The notes: a model not told the origin generated them from the sequence alone. A DNA stretch of 58,217 bases from Hyphococcus sp. (GCA_021776345.1 JAJFGC010000217.1:1-58217), one strand, 5' to 3'. Counted from the stretch's first letter, positions 19,595-30,165 are shown. Made by a program: numbers and translations.

Positions 19595-20398
19595 TCAACG
19601 ACTTCCAATGCCAAACAACGCGACACGGATCGTCATCAAAATAATCATGACATCCATCAGTGGTGTGAAGTTGCGAATATAAAAGAGGTCATAGCGAAGC
19701 TTTTCGCGGGCGCCCTCAACCGTCGCCGCATACTCATACCGCACCTGCGCCCAGCCGGTAATGCCAGGCTTAACCAAATGACGCGAATGATAATGCGGTA
19801 TCTCCCGTTCCAGCTCCGCGACAAACTCCGGCCGCTCCGGTCGCGGCCCAACAAAACTCATTTCACCGCGCAAAACATTAATGGTCTGGGGAATTTCATC
19901 GATCCTCGTCTTGCGGATAAACCGCCCCACTCGCGTGACGCGATCATCATCTATGGCCGCATATTGCGGCCCGTTCTGTTCAGCGTTCATGCGCATTGAA
20001 CGGAATTTAAAAACCGAAAAACAGCGGCCCGCATAGCCAACGCGTTTTTGCCGATAAAGAACCGGCCCCCTGCTGTCGAGTTTAATCGCCAACACCGTCA
20101 ACGCCAATAACGGCGCCAGAAACAAGACCAGACCAAGACTGGCGGCAATGTCAGTCGCGCGTTTGAATTTCGAAATACCCGTATGGTTAATTGCCGTCGC
20201 TGCACGATGAACAGCAGCTTTGTCCATGGTGTTAAGATCAAGCGCGCCGGATCTGACATCAATTGTATTTCCCGAAACCTGGCGGAACATTGCGAGCGCG
20301 CCAGCGTCCCCGTCAGCTGCCTTGGTAAGCCATGCACGCGACCGGATCGCAATTAACGCGGTCAACAAAGCCGCTGCGATCCCGTATAAAATTGCCAT
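19595..20398 (-). CDS. Bacterial sugar transferase (undecaprenyl-phosphate priming glycosyltransferase)
   Basis: RATDIAASLGLVLFLAPLLALTVLAIKLDSRGPVLYRQKRVG...FKFRSMRMNAE...RKTRIDEIPQTINVLRGEMSFVGPRPERPEF; GGAGGTG SD. Confidence 0.93.
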   Translation of the reverse strand: MAILYGIAAALLTALIAIRSRAWLTKAADGDAGALAMFRQVSGNTIDVRSGALDLNTMDKAAVHRAATAINHTGISKFKRATDIAASLGLVLFLAPLLALTVLAIKLDSRGPVLYRQKRVGYAGRCFSVFKFRSMRMNAEQNGPQYAAIDDDRVTRVGRFIRKTRIDEIPQTINVLRGEMSFVGPRPERPEFVAELEREIPHYHSRHLVKPGITGWAQVRYEYAATVEGAREKLRYDLFYIRNFTPLMDVMIILMTIRVALFGIGSR

Positions 20399-20545
20399 CC
20401 CCCAAACACCTCCAACAGTGAGTGTCGCTCAGACGGTGAGTCAGCGAATCGGCGGCGGCTGTCTCAGTCTATAACAACGGCGGATGGGAAGCACGGAACG
20501 TGCCTAACGGTTTGTTAATGGTCGCAGGGGGGCAACTGTTTCCGA

Positions 20546-20692
20546 TCAAAGAAGGAACGGCGCCAGCAAAAGCGCCCACAGCAGGCCGGCGCTCATGAAC
20601 CAGAACCTCAAACAGGCTTCAACCGGCCATGGCGTGATGTTTGCGGCGTTGCTCCGATCACTGGTTGAAGGTTGGATTGGGTCATGCGTCAT
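20546..20692 (-). CDS. Candidate small ORF, 48 aa, C-terminal single TM
   Basis: Manual translation MTHDPIQPSTSDRSNAANITPWPVEACLRFWFMSAGLLWALLLAPFLL*; AAGGAG 9 nt before ATG; below the ORF-track cutoff. Confidence 0.5.
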   Translation of the reverse strand: MTHDPIQPSTSDRSNAANITPWPVEACLRFWFMSAGLLWALLLAPFLL

Positions 20693-20845
20693 CAGGCGGC
20701 ACTCCTTGCGCTACGCAATAAGCCGAAGAGGCCTCAACATTTTGTTAACGCCTCGGTTGCGGGCGCCCTCCCTTCAAAAGCGCCTGCGCTCTATGACGAT
20801 GCCGAATCCCGCGATAGTCCTTGCGTTTTGACGCAGCCCTCACCC

Positions 20846-23017
20846 ATGCGCTTTCTGGTTTTGACAACGCTCTATCCAAATGCGGCGATGCCGTCGCACG
20901 GGATCTTTGTCGAAAACCGGCTGCGGGCGTTTTTGAAACGCCATGATGCGGAGGTCCGCGTGATCGCGCCGGTTCCCTGGTTTCCGTTTCAACATGAAAC
21001 ATTCGGTAAATACGCTGCGTGGGCGCGCGTCCCGAAACGGGAAAGCCGTCATGGCGTTGAGATATATCACCCGCGATATTTGCTGCCGCCAAAAGTCGGT
21101 ATGCATTACGCACCTACCGCCTTGGCGCGGTGCTTTAGCAAAGCAATTGACGCCATCACCGGAAATGGATGGGATTTCGACTTTATCGACGCGCATTATT
21201 TCTATCCCGATGGCGTCGCGGCGACGGCAATCGCAAAAGAACGAGGCAAGCCAATTGCGATCACCGCTCGTGGCTCCGATGTCAGTTTCTTTCCTGACTA
21301 CCCAGGCCCGCGCAAAAAAATCATCCAGGCAGCAACCGATGCGGATGTCGTCATTACCGTCGCCGATGCGCTCAAAACCAATCTCAACTCCCTCGGCGCA
21401 CCGCAGCAAAAAATCACGACACTGCGCAACGGTGTTGACCTTGAGATATTCGCGCCGCGTGATCGCGCTGCAATTCGCCGTGAGATGGGCCTTTCCGGTT
21501 CCGTCATTCTCTCTGCCGGCCATTTGATTGAACGTAAAGGACATCATCTCGTTATTGAGGCGCTTAAAAAGCTGCCCGCCGCAACGTTGTTGATTGTCGG
21601 CGACGGCGAAGACAGACCGACCCTGGTTCGACAAGTCAAAGCCGCAAATCTTGACGCCCGTGTGCAGTTTCTGGGGGCGCTGGCGCCAGAAAAAATGCCA
21701 GACATCTACAACGCAGCGGATATTCTCGTGCTTGCCTCCTCGCGCGAAGGCTGGGCGAATGTTCTACTTGAGGCGATGGCTTGCGGCACGCCGTGTGTTG
21801 CAACCAATGTCGGCGGTAATCCGGAAGTTATTCGCGAGCCCGCGGCGGGGCGTCTCGTTGGCGATCTTACGTCCGATGCCATTGCCAAGGCCGTGAGCAC
21901 ACTCCTTTCAAATCCACCGGATCGCCAGTCAACACGGGGCTATGCGGAAACTCATTCGTGGAACGAGACTGCCGATCAAATGGCGGCGATTTTTTCCGGC
22001 CTTTCCAGGCGCGCCCGCGCAGCAGCGTCGATCACGACGGCGCCAATTTCTTTTGCAGAACCATACCGGCCAAAACTGATCATTACGGTGGACACGGAAG
22101 AAGCATTCAACTGGTCTGACTTTGAAACCAGTGCGCACAGTGTTTGTGAACCTGCCGACCTCAACATTTTTCAAAAAACCTGCGACAATGCGGGCGCCAA
22201 ACCGCTCTATCTTGTTACATACCCACTCCTCAAATATGCCGGGACCGCTTCTTATTTCCGATCGCTCAAAGACAATGACGCCGCCGACTTTGGCCTGCAC
22301 CTCCATCAATGGGTGACGCCGCCGGAAACACGGTTTTCCGAGGAGTATTTTTCCTACCAAAAGAACCTGCCGCAAGATATTCACGTAAAAAAACTCCGCG
22401 CCCTCGCCGACATGTTCGAAACCGTCTTTGGCGACCACGCAATCGCGCACCGCGCCGGGCGTTACGGGATTTCTTCCGCCGACTATGCCTTGCTCGCAGA
22501 GATCGGCGTCAGATTCGACTTCAGTCCCGGCGCGGCGTTTGATTTCTCTTCGACTGGCGGGCCTGACTTTTCCGGTTACGCCAATCATCCTTTTATCGTT
22601 AAGGGCGCGACCGCTCCTGTTTACGTAACGCCGGTCAGCGCGGCGAAAACAATCCGCGGGACAAAGCTATTCCAAAGTCAGGAAGGAAACTCGCCGGGTT
22701 TTTCAACAACTGCCAACACGCCATCCTGGAAAATTCCCATACGCCTCTCGCCTGAAGGCGCCAACCTCCAGACACTGAAAGCGCTGACCAAAAGGCTGAT
22801 CGCTGACAAGACACCCGTGCTCACATTTACCCTTCATTCAACAAGCTTAACAAAAGGCGCCAATTCATATGCGCCAGACGCCGACGGCGTTGATCACATC
22901 CTCTCTGTTACACGCGACTACCTCTCCTGGTTTCGCGAAAACATTGACGGCGAGCTTGTGTCGTTGGGCGATCTCGCGACGCTTTACGAAAACACCGCGA
23001 AAGCGTGCGCGACTTAA
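20846..23017 (+). CDS. Fusion: GT4-family glycosyltransferase (N) and polysaccharide deacetylase / WalW-like (C)
   Basis: N: MRFLVLTTLYPNAAMPSHGIFVENRLRAF...AADILVLASSREGWANVLLEAMACGTPCVATNVGGNPEV. C (from about 22068): PKLIITVDTEEAFNWSDF...DFGLHLHQWVTPP...HRAGRYGIS. Confidence 0.85.
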   Translation: MRFLVLTTLYPNAAMPSHGIFVENRLRAFLKRHDAEVRVIAPVPWFPFQHETFGKYAAWARVPKRESRHGVEIYHPRYLLPPKVGMHYAPTALARCFSKAIDAITGNGWDFDFIDAHYFYPDGVAATAIAKERGKPIAITARGSDVSFFPDYPGPRKKIIQAATDADVVITVADALKTNLNSLGAPQQKITTLRNGVDLEIFAPRDRAAIRREMGLSGSVILSAGHLIERKGHHLVIEALKKLPAATLLIVGDGEDRPTLVRQVKAANLDARVQFLGALAPEKMPDIYNAADILVLASSREGWANVLLEAMACGTPCVATNVGGNPEVIREPAAGRLVGDLTSDAIAKAVSTLLSNPPDRQSTRGYAETHSWNETADQMAAIFSGLSRRARAAASITTAPISFAEPYRPKLIITVDTEEAFNWSDFETSAHSVCEPADLNIFQKTCDNAGAKPLYLVTYPLLKYAGTASYFRSLKDNDAADFGLHLHQWVTPPETRFSEEYFSYQKNLPQDIHVKKLRALADMFETVFGDHAIAHRAGRYGISSADYALLAEIGVRFDFSPGAAFDFSSTGGPDFSGYANHPFIVKGATAPVYVTPVSAAKTIRGTKLFQSQEGNSPGFSTTANTPSWKIPIRLSPEGANLQTLKALTKRLIADKTPVLTFTLHSTSLTKGANSYAPDADGVDHILSVTRDYLSWFRENIDGELVSLGDLATLYENTAKACAT

Positions 23018-23077
23018 CACGCCATTAAGCATGAACCCGGTAATTTTTGCCTAGAGCCATCGGCAAAGGATTATCTC

Positions 23078-23443
23078 ATGCTGCTACCGGAAATCATGCG
23101 CATTCTGTTCGGTCTTGTCGCCGTTATCGGCCTTATTGGCATTTGCGCACTGGCCGCAAAAAAAGCGGGGCTTGCCTCTGCTTCCGGCGGCTTCGTTCGC
23201 AAGCGCCGTCTCGGCGTCGTAGAAACGCTGGCGCTTGATGGTCGCCGACGGCTCGCCATCATCAAATGTGACGGCGCGGAACATCTGATCGTTCTTGGCG
23301 CCACAAACGAAACGGTCATCGACCACAACCTCGCTGGCGCTATTACCGTTGAGGAAACCGACACGACCACCGCCGTGGCAAACCCGTTCCCGACCTTTGG
23401 CGATGTCGTCAAAAAACTGCGCCCGGCGAAAGACGCTGCGTGA
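23078..23443 (+). CDS. fliO: Flagellar biosynthetic protein FliO
   Basis: N-terminal TM then RRLGVVETLALDGRRRLAIIKCDGAEHLIVLG; directly upstream of fliP. Confidence 0.85.
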   Translation: MLLPEIMRILFGLVAVIGLIGICALAAKKAGLASASGGFVRKRRLGVVETLALDGRRRLAIIKCDGAEHLIVLGATNETVIDHNLAGAITVEETDTTTAVANPFPTFGDVVKKLRPAKDAA

Positions 23444-24195
23444 ACAAACCCTTCAGCATATTCCTGGTGGCGCTTGTTGCGTCGTTTACGATGTCTGCCG
23501 ATGTTGCGGCCCAGACCCTGACCCTCGATATGGGCGGGGAAGAAGGCGGCGGTCTGTCCGCGCGGATCATTCAACTGGTGCTCCTCACCACGGTCCTGTC
23601 GCTGGCGCCGTCGATCCTCATTATGATGACCTCGTTCATCCGCATCGTCGTCGTCCTCTCGCTGTTGCGCACCGCCATCGGCATTCAACAAAGCCCGCCC
23701 AATCCGGTGATCATTTCGCTGGCCTTGTTTCTGACCGCCTTCGTTATGGCGCCGACCTTTGGCGAGGCTTATCTCTCCGGCGTCAAACCGCTGATGGACG
23801 AAGAAATCACCATGGCAGAAGCTTTCCCGAAAACGGCCGCGCCGATCAAAACCTTTATGCTCGGCCAGACGCGGGAAAAAGACCTCGCGCTCTTTTTCGA
23901 TATGGCGGAAGTCACACCGGAAAGCCCGGAAGCGACACCCTTACATGTTCTGGTGCCGGCTTTCATGATTTCGGAGCTCCGACGCGCCTTTGAAATCGGC
24001 TTTATGATTTTCATTCCTTTCCTCATCATCGACATGGTGATCTCATCGATCCTGATGGCCATGGGCATGTTGATGCTGCCGCCAATCGTCATCTCCCTGC
24101 CGTTCAAACTGATCTTCTTTGTGTTGATCGACGGCTGGCGCCTGATCGCCGGCTCGCTCGTGCAGAGTTTCGCCGTCGCTCCGCCGCCGGGTTAA
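23440..24195 (+). CDS. fliP: Flagellar type III export protein FliP
   Basis: LIMMTSFIRIVVVLSLLRTAIGIQQSPPNPVIISLALFLTAFVM; VPAFMISELRRAFEIGFMIFIPFLIIDMVISSILMAMGM. Confidence 0.97.
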   Translation: MNKPFSIFLVALVASFTMSADVAAQTLTLDMGGEEGGGLSARIIQLVLLTTVLSLAPSILIMMTSFIRIVVVLSLLRTAIGIQQSPPNPVIISLALFLTAFVMAPTFGEAYLSGVKPLMDEEITMAEAFPKTAAPIKTFMLGQTREKDLALFFDMAEVTPESPEATPLHVLVPAFMISELRRAFEIGFMIFIPFLIIDMVISSILMAMGMLMLPPIVISLPFKLIFFVLIDGWRLIAGSLVQSFAVAPPPG

Positions 24196-24201
24196 CCCCT
24201 C

Positions 24202-24286
24202 TGTCATTGCCGGAGTTGTTCCGGGGGTTTAGCACCAAAATACAAGACAAATTATTTGTCATTGCCGGACTTGTGCCGGCAATGAC
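24202..24286. repeat. Two REP-like units; second is a perfect hairpin
   Basis: TGTCATTGCCGGAGTTGTTCCGG (24202-) and GTCATTGCCGG-ACTTGTG-CCGGCAATGAC (24258-24286). Confidence 0.8.
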
Positions 24287-24367
24287 GGTCAACGGAAACA
24301 ACTCAACAGTCGCCATAAACTCCTTCCAAATTTCATTCGAAAGATATCATACGGCGCCCCGAGAGGT

Positions 24368-24434
24368 GGTCGATAAGTTTCGACCGAATATAGGTTTGAT
24401 GGAAGAATACCCTCTCTGGGTTGTATCAGAGAGG
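24368..24434. repeat. Two short inverted repeats between fliP and lpdA
   Basis: GGTCGA-N6-TCGACC (24368-24385) and CCTCTCTG-N8-CAGAGAGG (24411-24434); no U-run following. Confidence 0.6.
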
Positions 24435-24456
24435 CGTGATTCAACTCGGCAATCGG

Positions 24457-25845
24457 CTAAATATGCAGCGCATGCCCGAGCGTTCTGAGCGCGGCCTCAT
24501 GGAAGGCTTCGCTTTGCGTCGGATGAGCGTGGATCGTGCCCGCTATATCTTCAAGGCGCGCGCCCATCTCCAGCGCGAGGCCGAAGGAGGCCGCAAGTTC
24601 CGCGACGCCGCCGCCGACCGCCTGAATGCCGAGAATGACATGGTTGTCCTTGCGCGCGACGATGCGCACGAAGCCGTCTTCAGCTTCCATGGTCATGGCC
24701 CGGCCATTGGCGGAGAACGGAAACATCTGTGTAATGATCTCGTAGCCTGCTTCCTTCGCCTCATCTGGCGAATGCCCCGCGGACAGAACTTCCGGATCGG
24801 TGAAACAGATCGCCGCAATGGCGACCTTATCCCATGACCGGTTTTCACCGGCGATGATTTCCGCCACCATCTCGCCCTGGGCCATCGCCCGATGTGCAAG
24901 CATCGGCTCGCCGGTGACGTCGCCAATCGCATAAATGCCGGTCATGGAGGTACGGCACTGATCATCGATCTTGATGAATTTGCCGTCCATATCGAGGACG
25001 ATGTTTTCCGCGCCCCAGCCTTCGGTCAGCGGTTTGCGGCCAACCGTAACAAGGATTTTGTCTGCCTTGATCGTCTCTGCCTTGCCGTCGGCAGTCTCGA
25101 TCTCAAGACCGCCTTTCTTGGCGCCCCTGGCTTTGGCGCCAAGCAAGACGTCCATGCCGAGGGCTTTCATCTTCTTCGCCACCGGCCGGGTCATGGCGCT
25201 GTCATAAAGCGGCAGGATACGATCGAGCGCTTCAACGACCGTCACCTTCGAGCCCATTTTCGCGAACGCAATGCCAAGCTCGAGCCCGATATACCCGGCG
25301 CCGACGACCGCGAGATTTTTCGGCGGCGCCTCAAGATCGAGCGCCTCGGTCGAGGAGATGACATCGCCGCCAAAAGGCATAAATGGCAGCTCCACCGGAA
25401 CCGAGCCCGTAGCAATGATGATGTTTTCCGCGCGGATGGTCTGGTCGCCGTCATCGGTTTTCACTTCAACCGTCTTGCCGTCGATGAACGAGGCCCAGCC
25501 GGACACCGTGCGCACTTTGTTTTTTTTCAGGAGACCGCCAACGCCGCCGGTCAGCCGCTTGACGATCCCGTCTTTCCATTCAACGGATTTTTTAAGATCG
25601 ATCTCCGGTTTCGAAACCTTCACGCCGATGGCCGACCCTTTGGCGAAATGCGTGGTCTTTTCAAATTCGTCAGCAACATGGATCATCGCCTTGGACGGGA
25701 TGCAGCCAACATTCAGGCATGTGCCGCCATGGGCTTTTGCTTCAACGATGACCGTGTCAAGCCCAAGCTGGCCGGCGCGGATCGCCGCCACATAACCGCC
25801 GGGCCCGGCGCCTATGACAAGAGTATTGCATTCAATGATGGGCAT
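24457..25845 (-). CDS. lpdA: Dihydrolipoyl dehydrogenase (E3)
   Basis: LVIGAGPGGYVAAIRAGQLGLDTVIVEAKAHGGTCLNVGCIPSKAMIH; C-terminal HAHPTQSEAFHEAA. Confidence 0.95.
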   Translation of the reverse strand: MPIIECNTLVIGAGPGGYVAAIRAGQLGLDTVIVEAKAHGGTCLNVGCIPSKAMIHVADEFEKTTHFAKGSAIGVKVSKPEIDLKKSVEWKDGIVKRLTGGVGGLLKKNKVRTVSGWASFIDGKTVEVKTDDGDQTIRAENIIIATGSVPVELPFMPFGGDVISSTEALDLEAPPKNLAVVGAGYIGLELGIAFAKMGSKVTVVEALDRILPLYDSAMTRPVAKKMKALGMDVLLGAKARGAKKGGLEIETADGKAETIKADKILVTVGRKPLTEGWGAENIVLDMDGKFIKIDDQCRTSMTGIYAIGDVTGEPMLAHRAMAQGEMVAEIIAGENRSWDKVAIAAICFTDPEVLSAGHSPDEAKEAGYEIITQMFPFSANGRAMTMEAEDGFVRIVARKDNHVILGIQAVGGGVAELAASFGLALEMGARLEDIAGTIHAHPTQSEAFHEAALRTLGHALHI

Positions 25846-25864
25846 GTTTTTAGATTTTATCCTA

Positions 25865-26218
25865 TTAGAAGTTGAGTGGCCAACCAAAGATAAAGATACT
25901 TGCTAGAGAGAGTAAGGCCGTAACTAACGCTAAAGCCCAGGACACAACGACTGGAATGCGATACTTCTCAAAAAATTGCATTTCCTCGTCACTACTGCAA
26001 TTTTCCTCGTATCCCCGCGTCCATAGAAACCTAATTGTTGGCCACGCTGAAATTAAATCACCGTCAGTCCAGATTGTCCTTCTACCCGATTCCTCCCATA
26101 GCCTTATGTAATTTCGCTTTAGTTGCTGCAGGTATCGCCATGAGAACCAGCTCTCGATAAGGATAAAAACGATAGCGGCAACAAAGGTGGTTATCGTTGG
26201 ATGGGTCCATGAATACAT
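25865..26218 (-). CDS. Small membrane protein of unknown function inserted between E2 and E3 genes
   Basis: 117-aa product from ATG 26218 (MYSWTHPTITTFVAAIVFILIESWF...), two predicted TM helices; GAGG upstream; starts 1 nt after the E2 stop. Confidence 0.65.
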   Translation of the reverse strand: MYSWTHPTITTFVAAIVFILIESWFSWRYLQQLKRNYIRLWEESGRRTIWTDGDLISAWPTIRFLWTRGYEENCSSDEEMQFFEKYRIPVVVSWALALVTALLSLASIFIFGWPLNF

Positions 26219-26219
26219 C

Positions 26220-27560
26220 CTATCCCTCAATAAAAATCATCGCCGGGTTCTCCAATAACGCCTTGATGCGCTGCACGAAAACCGCCGCGTCCCACCCGTC
26301 TACAACACGATGATCGAAACTCGATGACAGGTTCATGATCTTCCGCGGGCGGAACGCCTGCCCGTCCCAGCGCGGAAGCACCTGCATTTTATTGACGCCG
26401 ACAATCGCGACTTCCGGGTGATTGATCACCGGCGTCGTGACGATGCCGCCAATGGCGCCCAGCGATGTGATCGTAATCGTCGAGCCGGAAAGCTCGTCGC
26501 GCGAGGCTTTGCCGGACTTCGCGGCTTCTGAAAGCCGCGCCACTTCGCTCGCGCAATCCCAGACGTCACGCGCTTCGGCGTGACGCACCACCGGCACCAT
26601 CAGACCATTCGGCGTTTGCGCGGCGACCCCAATATGAACGCCGCCACTTTGATGAACAACACCCGCCTCATCATCATAGGTCGCGTTAATATTGGGTTGG
26701 TCGGCAATCGCTTTCACCATCGCGCGCATGAGAAATGGCAGAAGTGTCAGTTTCGGGCGACCGTCTTTGCGCGTGTCGTTCAGTTCTTTGCGCAAATCCT
26801 CCAGCGCCGACATATCGATCTCATCGACATAGGTGATGGGAACAATCCGCTCATGCGCGGCTTCCATCTTTTGCGCGATCTTGCGGCGCAGGCCTACTAC
26901 CGGCACGTCGGTCACCGACATATTGCGGACATAACCGGCGGCTTTGCTGGCAACGCCATTGCCGCCAGTTTCAAAATAGGCGTCGAGGTCCTCGCCGCTG
27001 ATGCGCCCTGCTGGTCCGGTACCGTGGACACGGCGCAGATCAACGCCGGCTTCCCGCGCACGTTGCCTGATCGCCGGCGAGGCCAATGGTTTTTCACCTT
27101 CTTTTCTTGGTGCGCCAGTCGGCGCGGGGCGCGACGCGCCCGACGACGCAGCCATCGCACTGGCGGCCCCGTTCGCAGGGCCGGTTATGGCCGCTTGTTT
27201 GGGTTGTTCTTCTTTCGCCTCGGATTTTTTTGCTTCTTTGACGGGCGCTGCCGGTTTTGCTTCCGCAATTTCTTCTTTTGCCGGCGCCGGCTCGGCGCCC
27301 GGCTTGACGTTGCCCTCGCCGTCTACTTCCAGGCGGATCAGCGGCGAGCCGACCGCGAGCACGTCGCCGATCTTGCCGCCTTGCCAGATAACCTTGCCCT
27401 CAACCGGCGACGGGATTTCAACGGTCGCCTTGTCGGTCATCACTGCGGCAAGGACTTCGTCTTCACGGACATTCTTGCCGATTTCGGCCATCCACTCGAC
27501 GAGTTCTGCTTCTGCAACACCCTCCCCCACATCGGGGAGCTTAATCACATGTTCACCCAT
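26220..27560 (-). CDS. bkdB: Branched-chain alpha-keto acid dehydrogenase E2 (dihydrolipoamide acyltransferase)
   Basis: Lipoyl domain VMTDKATVEIPSP, peripheral-subunit-binding domain, catalytic SSSFDHRVVDGWDAA. Confidence 0.9.
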   Translation of the reverse strand: MGEHVIKLPDVGEGVAEAELVEWMAEIGKNVREDEVLAAVMTDKATVEIPSPVEGKVIWQGGKIGDVLAVGSPLIRLEVDGEGNVKPGAEPAPAKEEIAEAKPAAPVKEAKKSEAKEEQPKQAAITGPANGAASAMAASSGASRPAPTGAPRKEGEKPLASPAIRQRAREAGVDLRRVHGTGPAGRISGEDLDAYFETGGNGVASKAAGYVRNMSVTDVPVVGLRRKIAQKMEAAHERIVPITYVDEIDMSALEDLRKELNDTRKDGRPKLTLLPFLMRAMVKAIADQPNINATYDDEAGVVHQSGGVHIGVAAQTPNGLMVPVVRHAEARDVWDCASEVARLSEAAKSGKASRDELSGSTITITSLGAIGGIVTTPVINHPEVAIVGVNKMQVLPRWDGQAFRPRKIMNLSSSFDHRVVDGWDAAVFVQRIKALLENPAMIFIEG

Positions 27561-28576
27561 TACGCCGCCTCCATCACTTTTTTAAGCGCATCGCCAACGC
27601 GTTTCGGTCCCGGAAAATAATCCCACTCATGGGCGTGGGGATATGGCGTGTCATAACCCGTGACGCGGATGATCGGCGCTTCGAGATGATAGAAACACCC
27701 CTCGGTCACCACCGCCATCAGCTCTGCGCCAAAGCCGCATGTTTTGGTTGCTTCATGCACGATGACGCAACGCCCGGTCTTTCTTACCGACGCTTCAACC
27801 GTTTCAAGGTCGAGCGGCAGGATCGTTCGTAGATCAATGATTTCTGCATCGACGCCGGTTTCCGCCGCCGCCGCTTCCGCGACATAGACCATGGTTCCGT
27901 AAGCCAGCACCGTCACCTCTTCGCCCTCACGCCGGATCGCGGCCTTGCCGAGGGGGACGGTGTAATGATCATCCGGCACATCGCCCAGCTCATGCTTTGA
28001 CCAGGGCGTGATCGGCCGGTCATGATGGCCGTCAAAGGGGCCATTATAAAGCCGCTTCGGCTCCAGAAACATCACCGGGTCTTCATCTTCAATTGACGCG
28101 ATCAAAAGGCCTTTGGCATCATATGGATTAGATGGAATGACGGTCTTGATGCCCGAGACATGGGCAAAGAGCGCTTCCGGACTTTGGGAATGGGTCTGCC
28201 CGCCAAAAATACCGCCGCCGGTCGGCATTCTAACGACCATCGGCACGGTAAAATCATTATTAGAGCGGAAACGGATGCGCGATGCTTCCTGCGTGATCTG
28301 ATCGTAACCCGGATACATATAGTCCGCGAACTGAATTTCGACGCATGGCCGAAGGCCGTACGCCGCCATGCCGATCGCAGCGCCAATGATGCCACTTTCA
28401 TTGATCGGACTGTCAAAGCAGCGATGGCTGCCGTATTTTTCCTGTAGGTCTTGCGTGCACCGAAAGACGCCGCCAAAGAACCCGACATCCTCACCGAAGA
28501 CAACAACATTGTCGTCGCGCTCCATCGAGTTGTCCATGGCGCTTCGGATTGCCTGAATCATTGTCATGCGGGCCAT
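27560..28576 (-). CDS. bkdA2: Branched-chain 2-oxoacid dehydrogenase E1 beta subunit
   Basis: MIQAIRSAMDNSMERDDNVVVFGEDVGFFGGVFRCTQDLQEKYG. Confidence 0.92.
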   Translation of the reverse strand: MARMTMIQAIRSAMDNSMERDDNVVVFGEDVGFFGGVFRCTQDLQEKYGSHRCFDSPINESGIIGAAIGMAAYGLRPCVEIQFADYMYPGYDQITQEASRIRFRSNNDFTVPMVVRMPTGGGIFGGQTHSQSPEALFAHVSGIKTVIPSNPYDAKGLLIASIEDEDPVMFLEPKRLYNGPFDGHHDRPITPWSKHELGDVPDDHYTVPLGKAAIRREGEEVTVLAYGTMVYVAEAAAAETGVDAEIIDLRTILPLDLETVEASVRKTGRCVIVHEATKTCGFGAELMAVVTEGCFYHLEAPIIRVTGYDTPYPHAHEWDYFPGPKRVGDALKKVMEAA

Positions 28577-28578
28577 AA

Positions 28579-30053
<1,475 letters not shown>

Positions 30054-30165
30054 GCACGCCGCCCCGTTCGAGGTAAAATCTGGATGTCAAAATGCTACAA
30101 ACTGAAATCTACGCCCTTGAGCATAATCTGTGGAAGCAATGGTCTCAGTTCGGCGTGCCTGACGG

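Noticed and set aside
20595-20831. 78-aa plus-strand ORF upstream of the fusion gene
   Set aside because: No SD or domain seen; the opposite-strand 48-aa ORF with AAGGAG is the better candidate.
20840-21634. 264-aa minus-strand ORF within the GT-deacetylase gene
   Set aside because: Antisense of the conserved GT4 domain.
24207-24488. 93-aa ORF containing FVIAGLVPAMT
   Set aside because: Typical spurious translation of a REP-like intergenic repeat, not a protein.
24892-25875. 327-aa plus-strand ORF antisense to lpdA
   Set aside because: Complement of a well-conserved gene with no recognisable protein motif.
26580-27620. 346-aa plus-strand ORF antisense to the E2 gene
   Set aside because: Shadow of a high-GC coding frame; its Arg/Phe-rich stretch is the antisense of the Ala/Lys/Glu-rich E2 linker, and E2 is clearly real.
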